Shown here one piece after another: positions 9,132-17,708 of a DNA stretch of 43,668 bases. The notes under the pieces were generated by a model, which was given only the letters and a program-made list of their open reading frames with translations, ran no database searches and was not told the DNA's origin. This DNA comes from JBEKYD01 sp049509915. GTDB taxonomy: Bacteria; Acidobacteriota; Terriglobia; Bryobacterales; Bryobacteraceae. A program made the translations under genes and the position numbers. The stretch covers positions 1 to 43,668 of the forward strand of contig JBEKZL010000119.1 of assembly GCA_049509915.1 (NCBI GenBank). The letters are read 5' to 3'. Position 1 is the first letter of the stretch; each line of letters opens with the position of its first letter.

Positions 9132-10229
9132 ATGGCATCAGCCGACACCCTCATTTCCTACAAGAGCCCGTTGTTCCAAATGACGCAGAAAACCCCCACC
9201 TGCCTTTGGAACGACTCCGCCGCCCTCGATGAATTGGCCTATTCCATCGAGCACGGCGCGGTTGGCGCCACCTGCAACCCCGTTATCGCTCTGTCCATCT
9301 TGAAAAGGCAGATGCCTCTCTGGCGCGACCGCATCCAGACTCTGATTGGGGAGATGCCCACCGCCACCGAGGACCGGATCGGCTGGAAGATCGTGGAAGA
9401 GATGTCCGTGAAGGGCGCCGCCCTGTTGAAGCCGATCTTCGATGCCCAGGGAGGCCGTAACGGCCGGCTCTCCATTCAAACGGACCCGCGCTTCTACCGG
9501 TCCACGCGGGAAATCGTGGACCAGGCGATTCACTTCAGCCAACTGGCTCCGAATATGATCGTCAAGATTCCGGCCACGCGGGCCGGCATCCCTGCCATGG
9601 AAGAGGCCACCTATCGCGGTATCAGCATCAACGCCACGGTCTCCTTCACCCTGCCGCAAGCCATCGCGGTAGCCGAAGCGGTGGAGCGCGGCCTCCAGCG
9701 CCGCGAAAAGGAGGGTCTCGACATCAAATCCATGGGCCCGGTCTGCACCATCATGGTGGGCCGGCTCGACGACTGGCTGAAAGTGCTGCTCGATAAGGAG
9801 AATATCTGTATCGATCCCGGCTATCTGGAGTGGGCCGGCGTGGCTGTCTTCAAGAAGGCCTACGGCATCTACCGCCAGCGCGGCTACCGGCTGCGCCTGC
9901 TCTCCGCCGCATTCCGCAACCACATGCACTGGAGCGAGTTCATCGGCGGGGACGTGGTCATATCCCCACCCTACGCCTGGCAGCAGCGCTATAACGCCAG
10001 CGATGTCCAGGCGATTCCGCGCATGGATAAACCGGTCGATCCCGAGATCGTTCGGGAACTGACCGCCAAATTCCGCGACTTCGCCCGCGCCAATTCCGAA
10101 GACGGCATCCCGATCGACGATTTCGATACGTTCGGATGTACGCGCCGCACCTTGCGCCAGTTCCTGACGGCGGGAGCCGATCTGAACGCCGTCATCCGGG
10201 ACTTCATGATCCCCAACCCCGACAAATAG
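9132..10229 (+). CDS. Transaldolase family protein
   Basis: 365 residues. The conserved transaldolase blocks are present: LWNDSAALDELAYSIEHGAVGATCNP (residues 25-50 region; TCNP replaces the usual TTNP), the strand LSIQTDPRFY (113-122), and MIVKIPATRAG (142-152), whose Lys145 is the expected Schiff-base lysine. Transaldolases move a dihydroxyacetone unit between sugar phosphates. The start is ATG 9132, with GGAGG 5 nt upstream. Only 19 nt separate it from two inositol-dehydrogenase-like genes and a sugar permease. This context suggests a dedicated sugar or cyclitol pathway rather than the housekeeping pentose phosphate route. The substrate is unknown. Confidence 0.85.
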   Translation: MASADTLISYKSPLFQMTQKTPTCLWNDSAALDELAYSIEHGAVGATCNPVIALSILKRQMPLWRDRIQTLIGEMPTATEDRIGWKIVEEMSVKGAALLKPIFDAQGGRNGRLSIQTDPRFYRSTREIVDQAIHFSQLAPNMIVKIPATRAGIPAMEEATYRGISINATVSFTLPQAIAVAEAVERGLQRREKEGLDIKSMGPVCTIMVGRLDDWLKVLLDKENICIDPGYLEWAGVAVFKKAYGIYRQRGYRLRLLSAAFRNHMHWSEFIGGDVVISPPYAWQQRYNASDVQAIPRMDKPVDPEIVRELTAKFRDFARANSEDGIPIDDFDTFGCTRRTLRQFLTAGADLNAVIRDFMIPNPDK

Positions 10230-10248
10230 CTAACCGCGAGCCACGAAC

Positions 10249-11298
10249 ATGAAACCCAAAAACCTTCGATTCGGCGTCCTGGGTGTCGGACGAATCGGTA
10301 AGATTCACATCGGCAACCTGGCCACTCGCATTCCCGGAGCCGAACTGGTGGCCGTATCCGATATCGCCGCGGCGGAACTCGAAACCGTTGCCACACGGTT
10401 CGGGATTGCCAGAACGTTTGCCGACTACCACGATCTGCTGAACCTTCCCGAAGTGGATGCCGTAGTCATTTGCAGCCCGACCGACCAGCACTACCAGATG
10501 ATTGTGGATGCGGCCGAGCGCGGCAAGCAGATCTTCTGCGAGAAGCCGATCGACCTTTCGCTAGAAAAGGTGCAGGCCGCGAATCAGGAAGTCTCCCGCC
10601 GCGGAGTCCGCATGATGGTCGGCTTCAATCGCCGCTTCGACCCCAACTTCCTCAAAGTCCGGGAAACCATCGCCGGTGGCCTGGTGGGGCAACCCCATAT
10701 CCTGCGGATCACCAGCCGCGACCCCGGGCCGCCGCCCGAGCATTACATCCGCGCCTCCGGCGGGATCTTCCTGGATATGACCATCCACGACTTCGACATG
10801 GCGCGCTACCTGATGGCTAGCGAAGTCACGGAAGTCTATACCCGCGCCGCCGTATTGGTGGATCCCATGATCGGCAACGCCGGCGACTGGGATACGGCAG
10901 TCGTCACTCTGACATTTGAAAACGGTGCGTTTGGCGTGATCGACAACAGCCGCAAGGCGGCTTATGGCTACGATCAGCGCGTGGAGATGTTCGGCTCGGG
11001 CGGGATGGTTACCATCGCCAACAACACTCCCGACACGCACATCCTCTGCAATAGCGCGGGCATCCACACTGCGTTACCTTTGAATTTCTTCCTCGAACGG
11101 TACGCCGAATCGTATTTGCGCGAGATGGGCGCGTTTGTGGACGCGGTAGTGGAGGGGAAGCCCGTTCCCGTCGGTGGAGAGGACGGACTCAAAGCCGCGG
11201 CGATTGCGCTGGCAGCGGGGAAATCCGCCCGGGAAAACCGGCCGGTGAAGCTGGAAGAAATCTACCAGGAGGTGGCACATACATGTCCGGTGTCCTGA
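10249..11298 (+). CDS. Gfo/Idh/MocA oxidoreductase, inositol 2-dehydrogenase-like
   Basis: 349 residues. The Rossmann signature GVLGVGRIGKIH (residues 9-20; G12, G14, G17) binds NAD(P). The EKP motif is at 98-100, with catalytic Lys99. GGIFLDMTIHDFDMARYL places Asp176 and His180 as the other members of the Lys-Asp-His set known from Bacillus inositol dehydrogenase IolG. The reaction is probably oxidation of a cyclitol or sugar hydroxyl to a ketone. The gene is second in the operon and overlaps the next one by 16 nt. Close IolG similarity is inferred from motifs only; scyllo-inositol, glucose or other sugar dehydrogenase activity is possible. Confidence 0.85.
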   Translation: MKPKNLRFGVLGVGRIGKIHIGNLATRIPGAELVAVSDIAAAELETVATRFGIARTFADYHDLLNLPEVDAVVICSPTDQHYQMIVDAAERGKQIFCEKPIDLSLEKVQAANQEVSRRGVRMMVGFNRRFDPNFLKVRETIAGGLVGQPHILRITSRDPGPPPEHYIRASGGIFLDMTIHDFDMARYLMASEVTEVYTRAAVLVDPMIGNAGDWDTAVVTLTFENGAFGVIDNSRKAAYGYDQRVEMFGSGGMVTIANNTPDTHILCNSAGIHTALPLNFFLERYAESYLREMGAFVDAVVEGKPVPVGGEDGLKAAAIALAAGKSARENRPVKLEEIYQEVAHTCPVS

Positions 11299-12323
11299 AC
11301 GTCGGCGTAATTGGATTGGGAAGGCTGGGCAGCGTGTATGCGCGCAACCTGGCGCAGCGCGTCCCCAACGCGAGGTTGGTCGCGGTTGCCGACCGGAAAG
11401 CCGATTTGCGGGAGAAGTTCGCCGCGGAACTGGGAGCGGTCAAGGTCTACGAAAGTCATACAGACCTGCTCCAGGACAAAGATGTGGAGGCGGTGGTCAT
11501 TATCACGTCCACCAGCACGCATAAAGAGGTGGTGATGGATGCCGCGGCTTGCGGCAAGGCCATCTTTTGCGAGAAGCCCATGTCTTTGTCGCTTGCGAGC
11601 GCTTACGAGATGCTCCATGCGGTGGAAAAGGCCGGAGTGTTCTTTCACATGGCATTCCAGCGCCGGTACGATGCCGGCTACCTGGCGGCGAAAAAGAAAG
11701 TGGACGACGGCGTCATCGGGACTCCGGTGGTGATGACCTCCATTTCCCGCGACCCGTTCCGTCCCCCGCTGGAGTTTTGCGATCCGAAGGTGAGCGGCGG
11801 CCTGATTGCCGATATGGGCGTTCACGATTTCGATCTGGGGCGCATGTTCATGGGCGAAGTCGCCACCGTCCACGCCATCGGCGGAGCGCTGGCCTATCCC
11901 GAAATGAAATCGGTGGGCGATATCGACAACGCCCTCATCGACATGGTCTTCGAGAACGGCACCCTGGGCACGGTCCAATTGAGCCGCAACGCCGTGTTCG
12001 GCTACGATATCCGCACCGAAATCTGGGGCACCAAGGGCTCGCTTCAAATCGGCTATTTCCAGCACACCCCGATTCTGGTGATGACGCAAGAGGGCATCAC
12101 GCACGACGTAGTGCCGCACTTTATGCAGCGCTTCGAGGGAGCGTATCTCACCCAGATTCAGGATTTCGTAAACCGCGTCACCGCCGGTCAGCCGCCCTCG
12201 CTCACCGGAGCGGACGCCATCGCCGCCATGCGCATCAGCCTTGCCGCCACGCTGTCGTGCCACGAGCGGCGCCCCGTCCAGGTGAGCGAAGTGGATGTTC
12301 CCCTCGATACCATCGCCGTTTAG
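11283..12323 (+). CDS. Second Gfo/Idh/MocA oxidoreductase, inositol dehydrogenase-like
   Basis: 346 residues, paralogous to the preceding gene. The nucleotide-binding loop is GVIGLGRLGSVYA (residues 8-20), EKP is at 97-99, and GGLIADMGVHDFDL gives Asp177 and His181. Having two such enzymes side by side is typical of redox isomerisation routes, in which one enzyme oxidises and the other reduces at a different carbon (as IolG/IolX pairs do). Its start lies inside the end of the upstream gene, with AGGAGG (11268-11273) as the ribosome site. It is followed after 30 nt by the small membrane peptide gene. Confidence 0.85.
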   Translation: MSGVLNVGVIGLGRLGSVYARNLAQRVPNARLVAVADRKADLREKFAAELGAVKVYESHTDLLQDKDVEAVVIITSTSTHKEVVMDAAACGKAIFCEKPMSLSLASAYEMLHAVEKAGVFFHMAFQRRYDAGYLAAKKKVDDGVIGTPVVMTSISRDPFRPPLEFCDPKVSGGLIADMGVHDFDLGRMFMGEVATVHAIGGALAYPEMKSVGDIDNALIDMVFENGTLGTVQLSRNAVFGYDIRTEIWGTKGSLQIGYFQHTPILVMTQEGITHDVVPHFMQRFEGAYLTQIQDFVNRVTAGQPPSLTGADAIAAMRISLAATLSCHERRPVQVSEVDVPLDTIAV

Positions 12324-12353
12324 ATTACAATAGCGGGGAGTTCCAGGACGAAC

Positions 12354-12464
12354 ATGGCAAACCCTAAGCAGTCCCTTACGCGGGCGATTTCGACCGACCC
12401 CCACTTGTGGCTGCCCATCGCAGTCCTTTTCATCGGCATCGGTGTGCTGGTGCTGGTGAGATGA
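12354..12464 (+). CDS. 36-residue single-pass membrane peptide
   Basis: Short frame with an ATG at 12354, after an AGGAC-type ribosome site, and a TGA at 12462-12464 that overlaps the ATG of the sugar permease gene (ATGA, 4 nt). The product starts MANPKQSLTRAISTDPHLW and continues as one hydrophobic helix (LPIAVLFIGIGVLVLV, about residues 20-35) ending in Arg. The tight overlap and the position 30 nt after the oxidoreductase gene argue that it is a real member of the operon, perhaps a small accessory subunit of the permease. Too short for homology recognition by eye. Confidence 0.6.
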   Translation: MANPKQSLTRAISTDPHLWLPIAVLFIGIGVLVLVR

Positions 12465-13747
12465 GCGGCTTGGCAACGAAGGCCAGATTCTCGGGATATT
12501 CCCTGCACGCGCTGGGAGTGTTCTGCGGGTTGGCTGCGGCCACGTGGCTGGCGGCCGCCGAGGCTCCGACCAAGCTGGTGACGGCCGGCTTTTCCCCATT
12601 CCTCATTTCGCTCGGCATGGTGGCCGGGGTGTTCGTCGCCCGCTGGACCGTGCCGGTGGCCTTGAAAGGAACCGGCTATGTCCTGATGGATCTTCGCGAA
12701 AAGCCGCACCTGATCGTCTGGGCGGTGATCGCGGGAATGTTGTGGGCGGTGGCCAATACCCTTACCGTCTTCGCCGTTCGCAACGTCGGGCTGTCGATCG
12801 CTTTCCCGCTCTGGAACATTAACAGCCTGGTGGGCTTGTTCTGGGGCTGGCTGCTGTTTAACGAGCTGCGCGGATCCGGTTGGGGACGGGTAGTGGGAGG
12901 CGCGGTGGCCATCGTGGGCGGTGCCTGCCTGCTGGCTTATGCCACTTCCCAACAAACCGGTCACAGGCCGCCGGGCGGCGCCATGCTCGGGATTGTGGCC
13001 GCCCTCGCTGCCGGATTGCTGCTGGGCACCATGTACATTCCATACCGCAAGGCGTACATCAGTGGCATGAACCCGCTCTCGTTCGTTACCGTATTCACGT
13101 TCGGTGAATTGGGCACGGTTTCGAGCCTGGCCCTGGCTTTCGACGGAGGAGTGCACGGCGTGATGGCCGAACTGGTCCGGGCGCGGCCGGTGCTGATCTG
13201 GCTCTTTCTGGGCGGGTTCTGCTGGGTGGTGGGAGATCTGTTTCAGAACTATGCCGCCAAGTACATTGGAATTGCCCGCGGCATTCCGTTGTCGAATACC
13301 AACCAGCTTTGGGGCCTGGCTTGGGGCGTCCTGGTTTTCGGCGAGCTTGCCGGACAAGGCGTCTGGGCTCACGTTCTGGTCTTCACCGGCTCGGTAATCA
13401 TGATTGCGGGAGCCGGGGCGATCTGTTCGGCCGAGGCCTCCGCGTCCGAGCACGTGTCGTGGAAGGCGGCCGTGGCACGGGAGTGTGCCCGTTATGGTCT
13501 CGACCCCGGGCGCGTCGCTTCAAGCCTGCTCGGCGAAGATCCCCTGTCCCGCGATAAGCCGGTTCGTCACTGGTGGGAACTCATCATCGCGGCCGGCGCC
13601 GTTGCCATCTTCGTGTGGCTGGCCGTGGGCGCCAAACATCAGCCGATCGCCGTGAATTACGGCTGGGGAGCCGTGTTGGTAGGCACTACGCTGGTCGCCT
13701 TGGTGGCTTGCGGCTTGCTGCTGTGGAAGCGGACGCGGTTCTCGTAG
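12461..13747 (+). CDS. GRP/RhaT-type sugar permease (DMT superfamily)
   Basis: 428 residues with about ten to twelve membrane helices. Motifs LWNINSLVGLFWGWLLFNEL and GIPLSNTNQLWGLAWGVLVFGEL are the paired half-repeats found in glucose/ribose porter (GRP) and rhamnose (RhaT) family carriers of the drug/metabolite transporter superfamily. A cytoplasmic loop of about 60 residues precedes the last two helices (WWELIIAAGAVAIFVWLAVG). The start at 12461 overlaps the stop of the small peptide gene by 4 nt; the frame is open further upstream, but that part reads the small peptide in another frame. It probably imports the substrate of the upstream enzymes. Confidence 0.82.
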   Translation: MSGLATKARFSGYSLHALGVFCGLAAATWLAAAEAPTKLVTAGFSPFLISLGMVAGVFVARWTVPVALKGTGYVLMDLREKPHLIVWAVIAGMLWAVANTLTVFAVRNVGLSIAFPLWNINSLVGLFWGWLLFNELRGSGWGRVVGGAVAIVGGACLLAYATSQQTGHRPPGGAMLGIVAALAAGLLLGTMYIPYRKAYISGMNPLSFVTVFTFGELGTVSSLALAFDGGVHGVMAELVRARPVLIWLFLGGFCWVVGDLFQNYAAKYIGIARGIPLSNTNQLWGLAWGVLVFGELAGQGVWAHVLVFTGSVIMIAGAGAICSAEASASEHVSWKAAVARECARYGLDPGRVASSLLGEDPLSRDKPVRHWWELIIAAGAVAIFVWLAVGAKHQPIAVNYGWGAVLVGTTLVALVACGLLLWKRTRFS

Positions 13748-13819
13748 CGGCGGCGAGTGCTTTCATCCCGATCTGTCAGTTCCCGGATAGCCGAACCACC
13801 CTTGGGATACACTAGCTGA

Positions 13820-14281
13820 GTGCGCCTGCGTTTACCGGACCCGGAGTACCTCAAACTCCTCGCGCCTTACGGCGAAGCGATTCAAGGGCTGGCACTGGCC
13901 ACGCGTAAACTGATCCTTGAAGAGGCTCCAGAGGCCAGCGAGTTCGTGTACAAGGTGTATACCATCGCCGACCACTTCACTTTCACGGAGCGGCCGAGCG
14001 ACGCGTTCGTCTTTACCACCACGCACGCCAATTGGGTGAACCTCGGCTTTAACTTTGGCTCGGCGCTGCCAGATCCGCACGGTCTGCTGCATGGCGAGGG
14101 CAAATTGATTCGGCACGTCCGGATCGCGCGGGCAACGGATCTGGACGCTTCCGGTGTTCGGGAGTTGGTACGAGGCGCCATCGCGCAAGCGGAGCGGCCG
14201 GAAGGCAGAACAGGGAAACCTCGTATCGTCGTACGCACGGCTCAATCCGCCAGGAAGCACGCAGCCGCGAGCCGGCCATGA
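13820..14281 (+). CDS. DUF1801-like protein
   Basis: 153 residues, GTG start. The region IQGLALATRKLILEEAPEASEFVYK, then TFTERPSDAFVFTTTHANWVNLGF and the C-terminal IRHVRIARATDLD, resembles the YdhG/DUF1801 family: small soluble alpha/beta proteins of unknown biochemical role, in some lineages linked to iron or heme chaperone-like folds. The tail after residue 120 is basic. It lies alone between the sugar operon and the convergent AraC gene, with no nearby gene that suggests a function. Confidence 0.65.
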   Translation: MRLRLPDPEYLKLLAPYGEAIQGLALATRKLILEEAPEASEFVYKVYTIADHFTFTERPSDAFVFTTTHANWVNLGFNFGSALPDPHGLLHGEGKLIRHVRIARATDLDASGVRELVRGAIAQAERPEGRTGKPRIVVRTAQSARKHAAASRP

Positions 14282-14338
14282 CCGGGCGGCGCAGCGAATT
14301 TACGACTACTGACTCGGAACAGACGACCAGATAGCGTC

Positions 14339-15316
14339 CTACCGATTACCGACCGCTTCCAACGCCGGAGCTGCCGGCGAGCGGAGAATCCGAACATCCC
14401 GCATGGGCGGTTGGCCGAAGAAACGGCTGTATTCGCGATTGAATTGGCTGGCGCTTTCGTATCCGACCTCAAAGGCGGCACTGGCGGCGTCCAGACCGTC
14501 CACGAGCATGCGTCCCCGCGCCGCCTGCAGCCGAAGCTGTTTCTGATACTGAAGCGGACTCATGGCGGTCAGCGAGCGGAAATGATGGTGCAGCGTGGAC
14601 ACGCCCATGCCCGCCATTTCCGCGAGAGCTTCCACGCGCAGCGGCTTGGCATAGTTCGTCCTGATCCAGGCGATCGCTCTTGCCGTCCGGTGGCTTTGTT
14701 CTCCTAGCGTTGCAATCGCTCGAAGGCGTGCGCCCTCCGCACCGCGAAGGATTCTGTAGACGATCTCGCGTTGAATCAGGCCGCTGAGAAAGGGAATGTC
14801 CCGCGGCGTGTCCAGCAGGTCCACCAGCCGGCACCATGCGCCGAGCAGTTCCACCGTGGTCTCACCGGTGGCCATGCCGGGACTGTCGGACGGCGGTTCC
14901 GCCACTTGAATCTCCTCCCGATCGAGAACTTCTCGGACCAGGGGCATTTCGAGCTTGAGCGACAGCGCCAGGCAGGGTACCGCTTCACTTGCTTCGATCA
15001 CCCGGCTGAGGACCGGCAGATCGACCGAAGTCAGCAAAAACCGCGACGCATCGCAGATGAAAGTGGTTCGGCCGAGGTCTACCTGCTTCCGTCCCTGGGC
15101 GATCACAGTAACGCTCGCGTCGTAAATCATCGAGCAGGGAGCCGTCGGAGCCGTCCGCCGCACGATCGTCAGGCCGGGAACGTCCATTACCCATTTCTCC
15201 GCCGGGCCCAGAAACAAGTCAATCTTCCGAGCCAGCTCCGTTCGCAATTGGCCGGCCGGATCTCGCAGAACAGGCCTCTCTCCACCCGGGATTTTCACAG
15301 TAGCCGTTTCGCTCAT
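14339..15316 (-). CDS. AraC-family regulator with AraC_N domain (YqhC-like)
   Basis: 325 residues from the ATG at 15316; an ATG 33 nt upstream is also in frame. Residues about 40-200 form the cupin-like AraC_N domain (VTVIAQGRKQVDLG, LLTSVDLPVLSRV). The last 100 residues contain two helix-turn-helix units (LRVEALAEMAGMGVSTLHHHF and SAAFEVGYESASQFNREYSRFFG). The same arrangement in E. coli YqhC controls an aldehyde reductase and an aldo/keto reductase. Here the gene is divergent from two aldo/keto reductase genes, so it probably regulates them. A perfect 12-bp palindrome lies in the shared intergenic region. Confidence 0.85.
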   Translation of the reverse strand: MSETATVKIPGGERPVLRDPAGQLRTELARKIDLFLGPAEKWVMDVPGLTIVRRTAPTAPCSMIYDASVTVIAQGRKQVDLGRTTFICDASRFLLTSVDLPVLSRVIEASEAVPCLALSLKLEMPLVREVLDREEIQVAEPPSDSPGMATGETTVELLGAWCRLVDLLDTPRDIPFLSGLIQREIVYRILRGAEGARLRAIATLGEQSHRTARAIAWIRTNYAKPLRVEALAEMAGMGVSTLHHHFRSLTAMSPLQYQKQLRLQAARGRMLVDGLDAASAAFEVGYESASQFNREYSRFFGQPPMRDVRILRSPAAPALEAVGNR

Positions 15317-15340
15317 TTCAACTTCATGATAACGGCTCGC

Positions 15341-15352
15341 TCTGTGCACAGA
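15341..15352. promoter_or_regulatory. 12-bp palindrome between araC-type and aldo/keto reductase genes
   Basis: TCTGTGCACAGA is a perfect 12-bp palindrome, flanked by GCTCGC on the left and GCGAG on the right. It lies in the 153-bp divergent intergenic region, 25 bp upstream of the regulator start. It is a candidate operator only; AraC proteins more often bind direct repeats. Confidence 0.3.
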
Positions 15353-15469
15353 TCAACAGTGCGAGAGAAACAGGCAATAAATCGGAAGGATTGGGATACC
15401 GTTTCCGGGGCATTTGCCCTTAGCCTTGAGATGAGGGGAATCATTACGCCTCAAACAGGAGCACTACGT

Positions 15470-16624
15470 ATGAATTCGCGCGCCTCCCGAAGGAATTTTC
15501 TCGTCGCTGGTCTGGGCTTGCCGGCTGCCGCGCTGGCGACACCTCAGACGCCGCGGGCCCAGCCGGGCCGCCCCGCATCGCAGTCCCTCGCGTTTCGAAC
15601 CCTGGGAAAAACCGGGCTGAAAGTGACTTCGGTCGGCTTCGGCTGCATGGTTACGTCCGATGCGAGTGTCATCTCGCGGGCGGTGGATATGGGCATCAAC
15701 TACTTCGATACGGCGCGCACCTATGGGGGCGGCAATAACGAGCGCATGGTCGGCAGCGCCCTGAAGGGTATCCGGAATAGGGTGGTTCTCTCTAGCAAGT
15801 CGCATGCCATGACCGCCGCCGAGGCGCGGGCTAACCTCGACACCAGCCTTCAGGAACTGGGCACCGATTACCTGGATATCTGGTACATGCACTATCGCGA
15901 CGAGCCGTCGGCCATCCCCGATGAGATCGTGCCCGTTTGGGAAGACGCTAAGAAACAGGGCAAGATCCGCCACATCGGCATTAGCACGCACCACCCCAAT
16001 GCCATTGTCGATCGCGTCTTGCAGATCGGCAAGTTCGAGGTCCTGCTAAGTACGTACAACTTCGCCGTCGCCTCGAACAACGATGCCGTTTATGAACGCC
16101 TGGACAATGCCGGGATCGGGCTGGTCGCGATGAAAGTGATGGCGCCCGCCGTTCCCATTAAAGGCGATTTCGGATTCAAGCCGCGCAATCTGAACAAACT
16201 GCCCGGCGGGGCGCTGGCCTCGCTGAAATGGGCGCTGCGAAACAAACGTATGGGAACCACCATTCCCAGCATGACGGACTCCGATCAGTTGGAAGAGAAT
16301 TTCCGGGCCATGTCCGAACCGTTTGGAGCGCAGGACGAAAAGTTGCTCGCTGTCATCAATGAAGACATTCGCCCCCTGTACTGCCGTATGTGCTACCAAT
16401 GCTCGGGGCAGTGCCCGAAAGGCGCGGCAGTTCCGGAAACCATCCGTTATCTGTCCTACGCCGACTTCTATGGCCAGTTCGCGCTCGGCCGGGAGCACTT
16501 CGCGTCCCTGCCGGAGGCGGCGCGCGCCGTCCGCTGCGGCGAGTGCCAGTCGTGCTCGGTGGCATGCCCTAACGGTGTACACGTAGCCGAGCGCATGATC
16601 CGCGCTCAGGAACTATTCGGGTGA
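15470..16624 (+). CDS. Tat-exported aldo/keto reductase with C-terminal ferredoxin-like Cys clusters
   Basis: 384 residues. The N-terminus SRRNFLVAG followed by a hydrophobic stretch is a twin-arginine signal. The aldo/keto reductase barrel spans about residues 38-310, with the catalytic tetrad visible as Asp80, Tyr85, Lys110 and His141 (FDTARTYGGG, VVLSSKSH, WYMHYRD). The C-terminus carries two Cys groups, CRMCYQCSGQCP and CGECQSCSVACP, like two [4Fe-4S] sites. The Met at 15470 was chosen because AGGAG lies 8 nt upstream and it leaves a clean Tat signal. An NADPH enzyme exported with iron-sulfur clusters suggests a periplasmic redox role. The substrate is unknown. Confidence 0.85.
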   Translation: MNSRASRRNFLVAGLGLPAAALATPQTPRAQPGRPASQSLAFRTLGKTGLKVTSVGFGCMVTSDASVISRAVDMGINYFDTARTYGGGNNERMVGSALKGIRNRVVLSSKSHAMTAAEARANLDTSLQELGTDYLDIWYMHYRDEPSAIPDEIVPVWEDAKKQGKIRHIGISTHHPNAIVDRVLQIGKFEVLLSTYNFAVASNNDAVYERLDNAGIGLVAMKVMAPAVPIKGDFGFKPRNLNKLPGGALASLKWALRNKRMGTTIPSMTDSDQLEENFRAMSEPFGAQDEKLLAVINEDIRPLYCRMCYQCSGQCPKGAAVPETIRYLSYADFYGQFALGREHFASLPEAARAVRCGECQSCSVACPNGVHVAERMIRAQELFG

Positions 16625-16675
16625 CCGCCGCCCGTACACTACCCTGGATACTCAGCCGGTCACAAAGGAGACAAA

Positions 16676-17683
16676 ATGCAAAAACGCAAACTTGGAAATA
16701 GCGGCCTGGAAGTTTCGGCTCTCGGGCTCGGCTGCATGGGAATGAGCTTTTCTTACGGTCCGGCCAAGGACACGCGGGAGATGACCTCCCTGATCCGGGC
16801 GGCCGTGGAACGCGGCATCACATTCTTCGACACCGCCGAAGTCTACGGCCCGTTCATAAACGAAGAACTCGTAGGCGAAGCGCTCGCTCCGTTCCGCGAC
16901 CGGGTGGTAATCGCCACCAAATTCGGATTCGACGTCAATCCCGATTTCGATCCCCGCGGCATGAAGGGAGCGCCCGGCCTGAACAGCAGGCCGGAGCACG
17001 TCAAGCTAGCCGTCGAGGGCTCGCTCAAGCGGCTCCATGTCGAGACAATCGACTTGCTCTATCAGCATCGGGTAGACCCCGATGTGCCTATCGAAGACGT
17101 CGCTGGAGCGGTGAAGGACCTGATCCGCGAAGGCAAGGTGAAGCACTTCGGCCTCTCCGAAGCGGGGGTGCAAACGATCCGTCGCGCGCACCGGGTCCAG
17201 CCGGTCGCCGCTCTTCAGAGCGAGTATTCGCTATGGACGAGGACGCCGGAGAAGGAAGTCATCCCGGCGCTTGAGGAGCTTGGAATCGGCCTTGTCCCGT
17301 ACAGCCCTCTGGGCAAGGGCTTCCTCACGGGTAAGATCGGCGAAAATGCGAAGTTCGACAACTCCGACTTTCGCAGCACCCTGCCGCGCTTCACACCGGA
17401 GGCTCTCAAGGCGAATCAGGCGCTAATCGACCTGCTGGCCGGCATCGGAGAACGGAAGAAGGCGACACCGGCCCAGATCGCGCTCGCCTGGCTGCTGGCC
17501 CAAAAGCCGTGGATCGTACCCATCCCAGGCACCACAAAGCTCGATCGGCTGGACGAAAACATCGGAGCGGTTTCAGTCGAGCTCACGCCCGGCGATCTCG
17601 GTGACATCGAGGACGCCGCCTCGAAGATTACGGTCGAGGGCGCTCGTTACCCCGAAAAGCTGGAGCGGATGACCGGCCGCTGA
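16676..17683 (+). CDS. Cytoplasmic aldo/keto reductase (AKR13-like)
   Basis: 335 residues, start ATG 16676 after AAAGGAG. The tetrad is Asp52, Tyr57, Lys82 and His131 (FFDTAEVYGP, VVIATKFGF, LLYQHRVD). The NADPH-binding end (PIPGTTKLDRLDENIGA) is intact. Length and motifs fit the YakC/AKR13 group that reduces aldehydes and ketones with NADPH. It follows the Tat-exported paralogue by 51 nt and is followed after 25 nt by a cupin gene, so the three probably form an operon under the divergent AraC regulator. Confidence 0.88.
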   Translation: MQKRKLGNSGLEVSALGLGCMGMSFSYGPAKDTREMTSLIRAAVERGITFFDTAEVYGPFINEELVGEALAPFRDRVVIATKFGFDVNPDFDPRGMKGAPGLNSRPEHVKLAVEGSLKRLHVETIDLLYQHRVDPDVPIEDVAGAVKDLIREGKVKHFGLSEAGVQTIRRAHRVQPVAALQSEYSLWTRTPEKEVIPALEELGIGLVPYSPLGKGFLTGKIGENAKFDNSDFRSTLPRFTPEALKANQALIDLLAGIGERKKATPAQIALAWLLAQKPWIVPIPGTTKLDRLDENIGAVSVELTPGDLGDIEDAASKITVEGARYPEKLERMTGR

Positions 17684-17708
17684 GCGGCCACGCGAAAGAG
17701 TTCAGAAA

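Noticed and set aside
11262..13453. Minus-strand frames of 445 and 377 codons opposite the oxidoreductase and permease genes
   Set aside because: Antisense to well-supported genes with full motifs; His/Arg/Gln-rich text typical of shadow frames.
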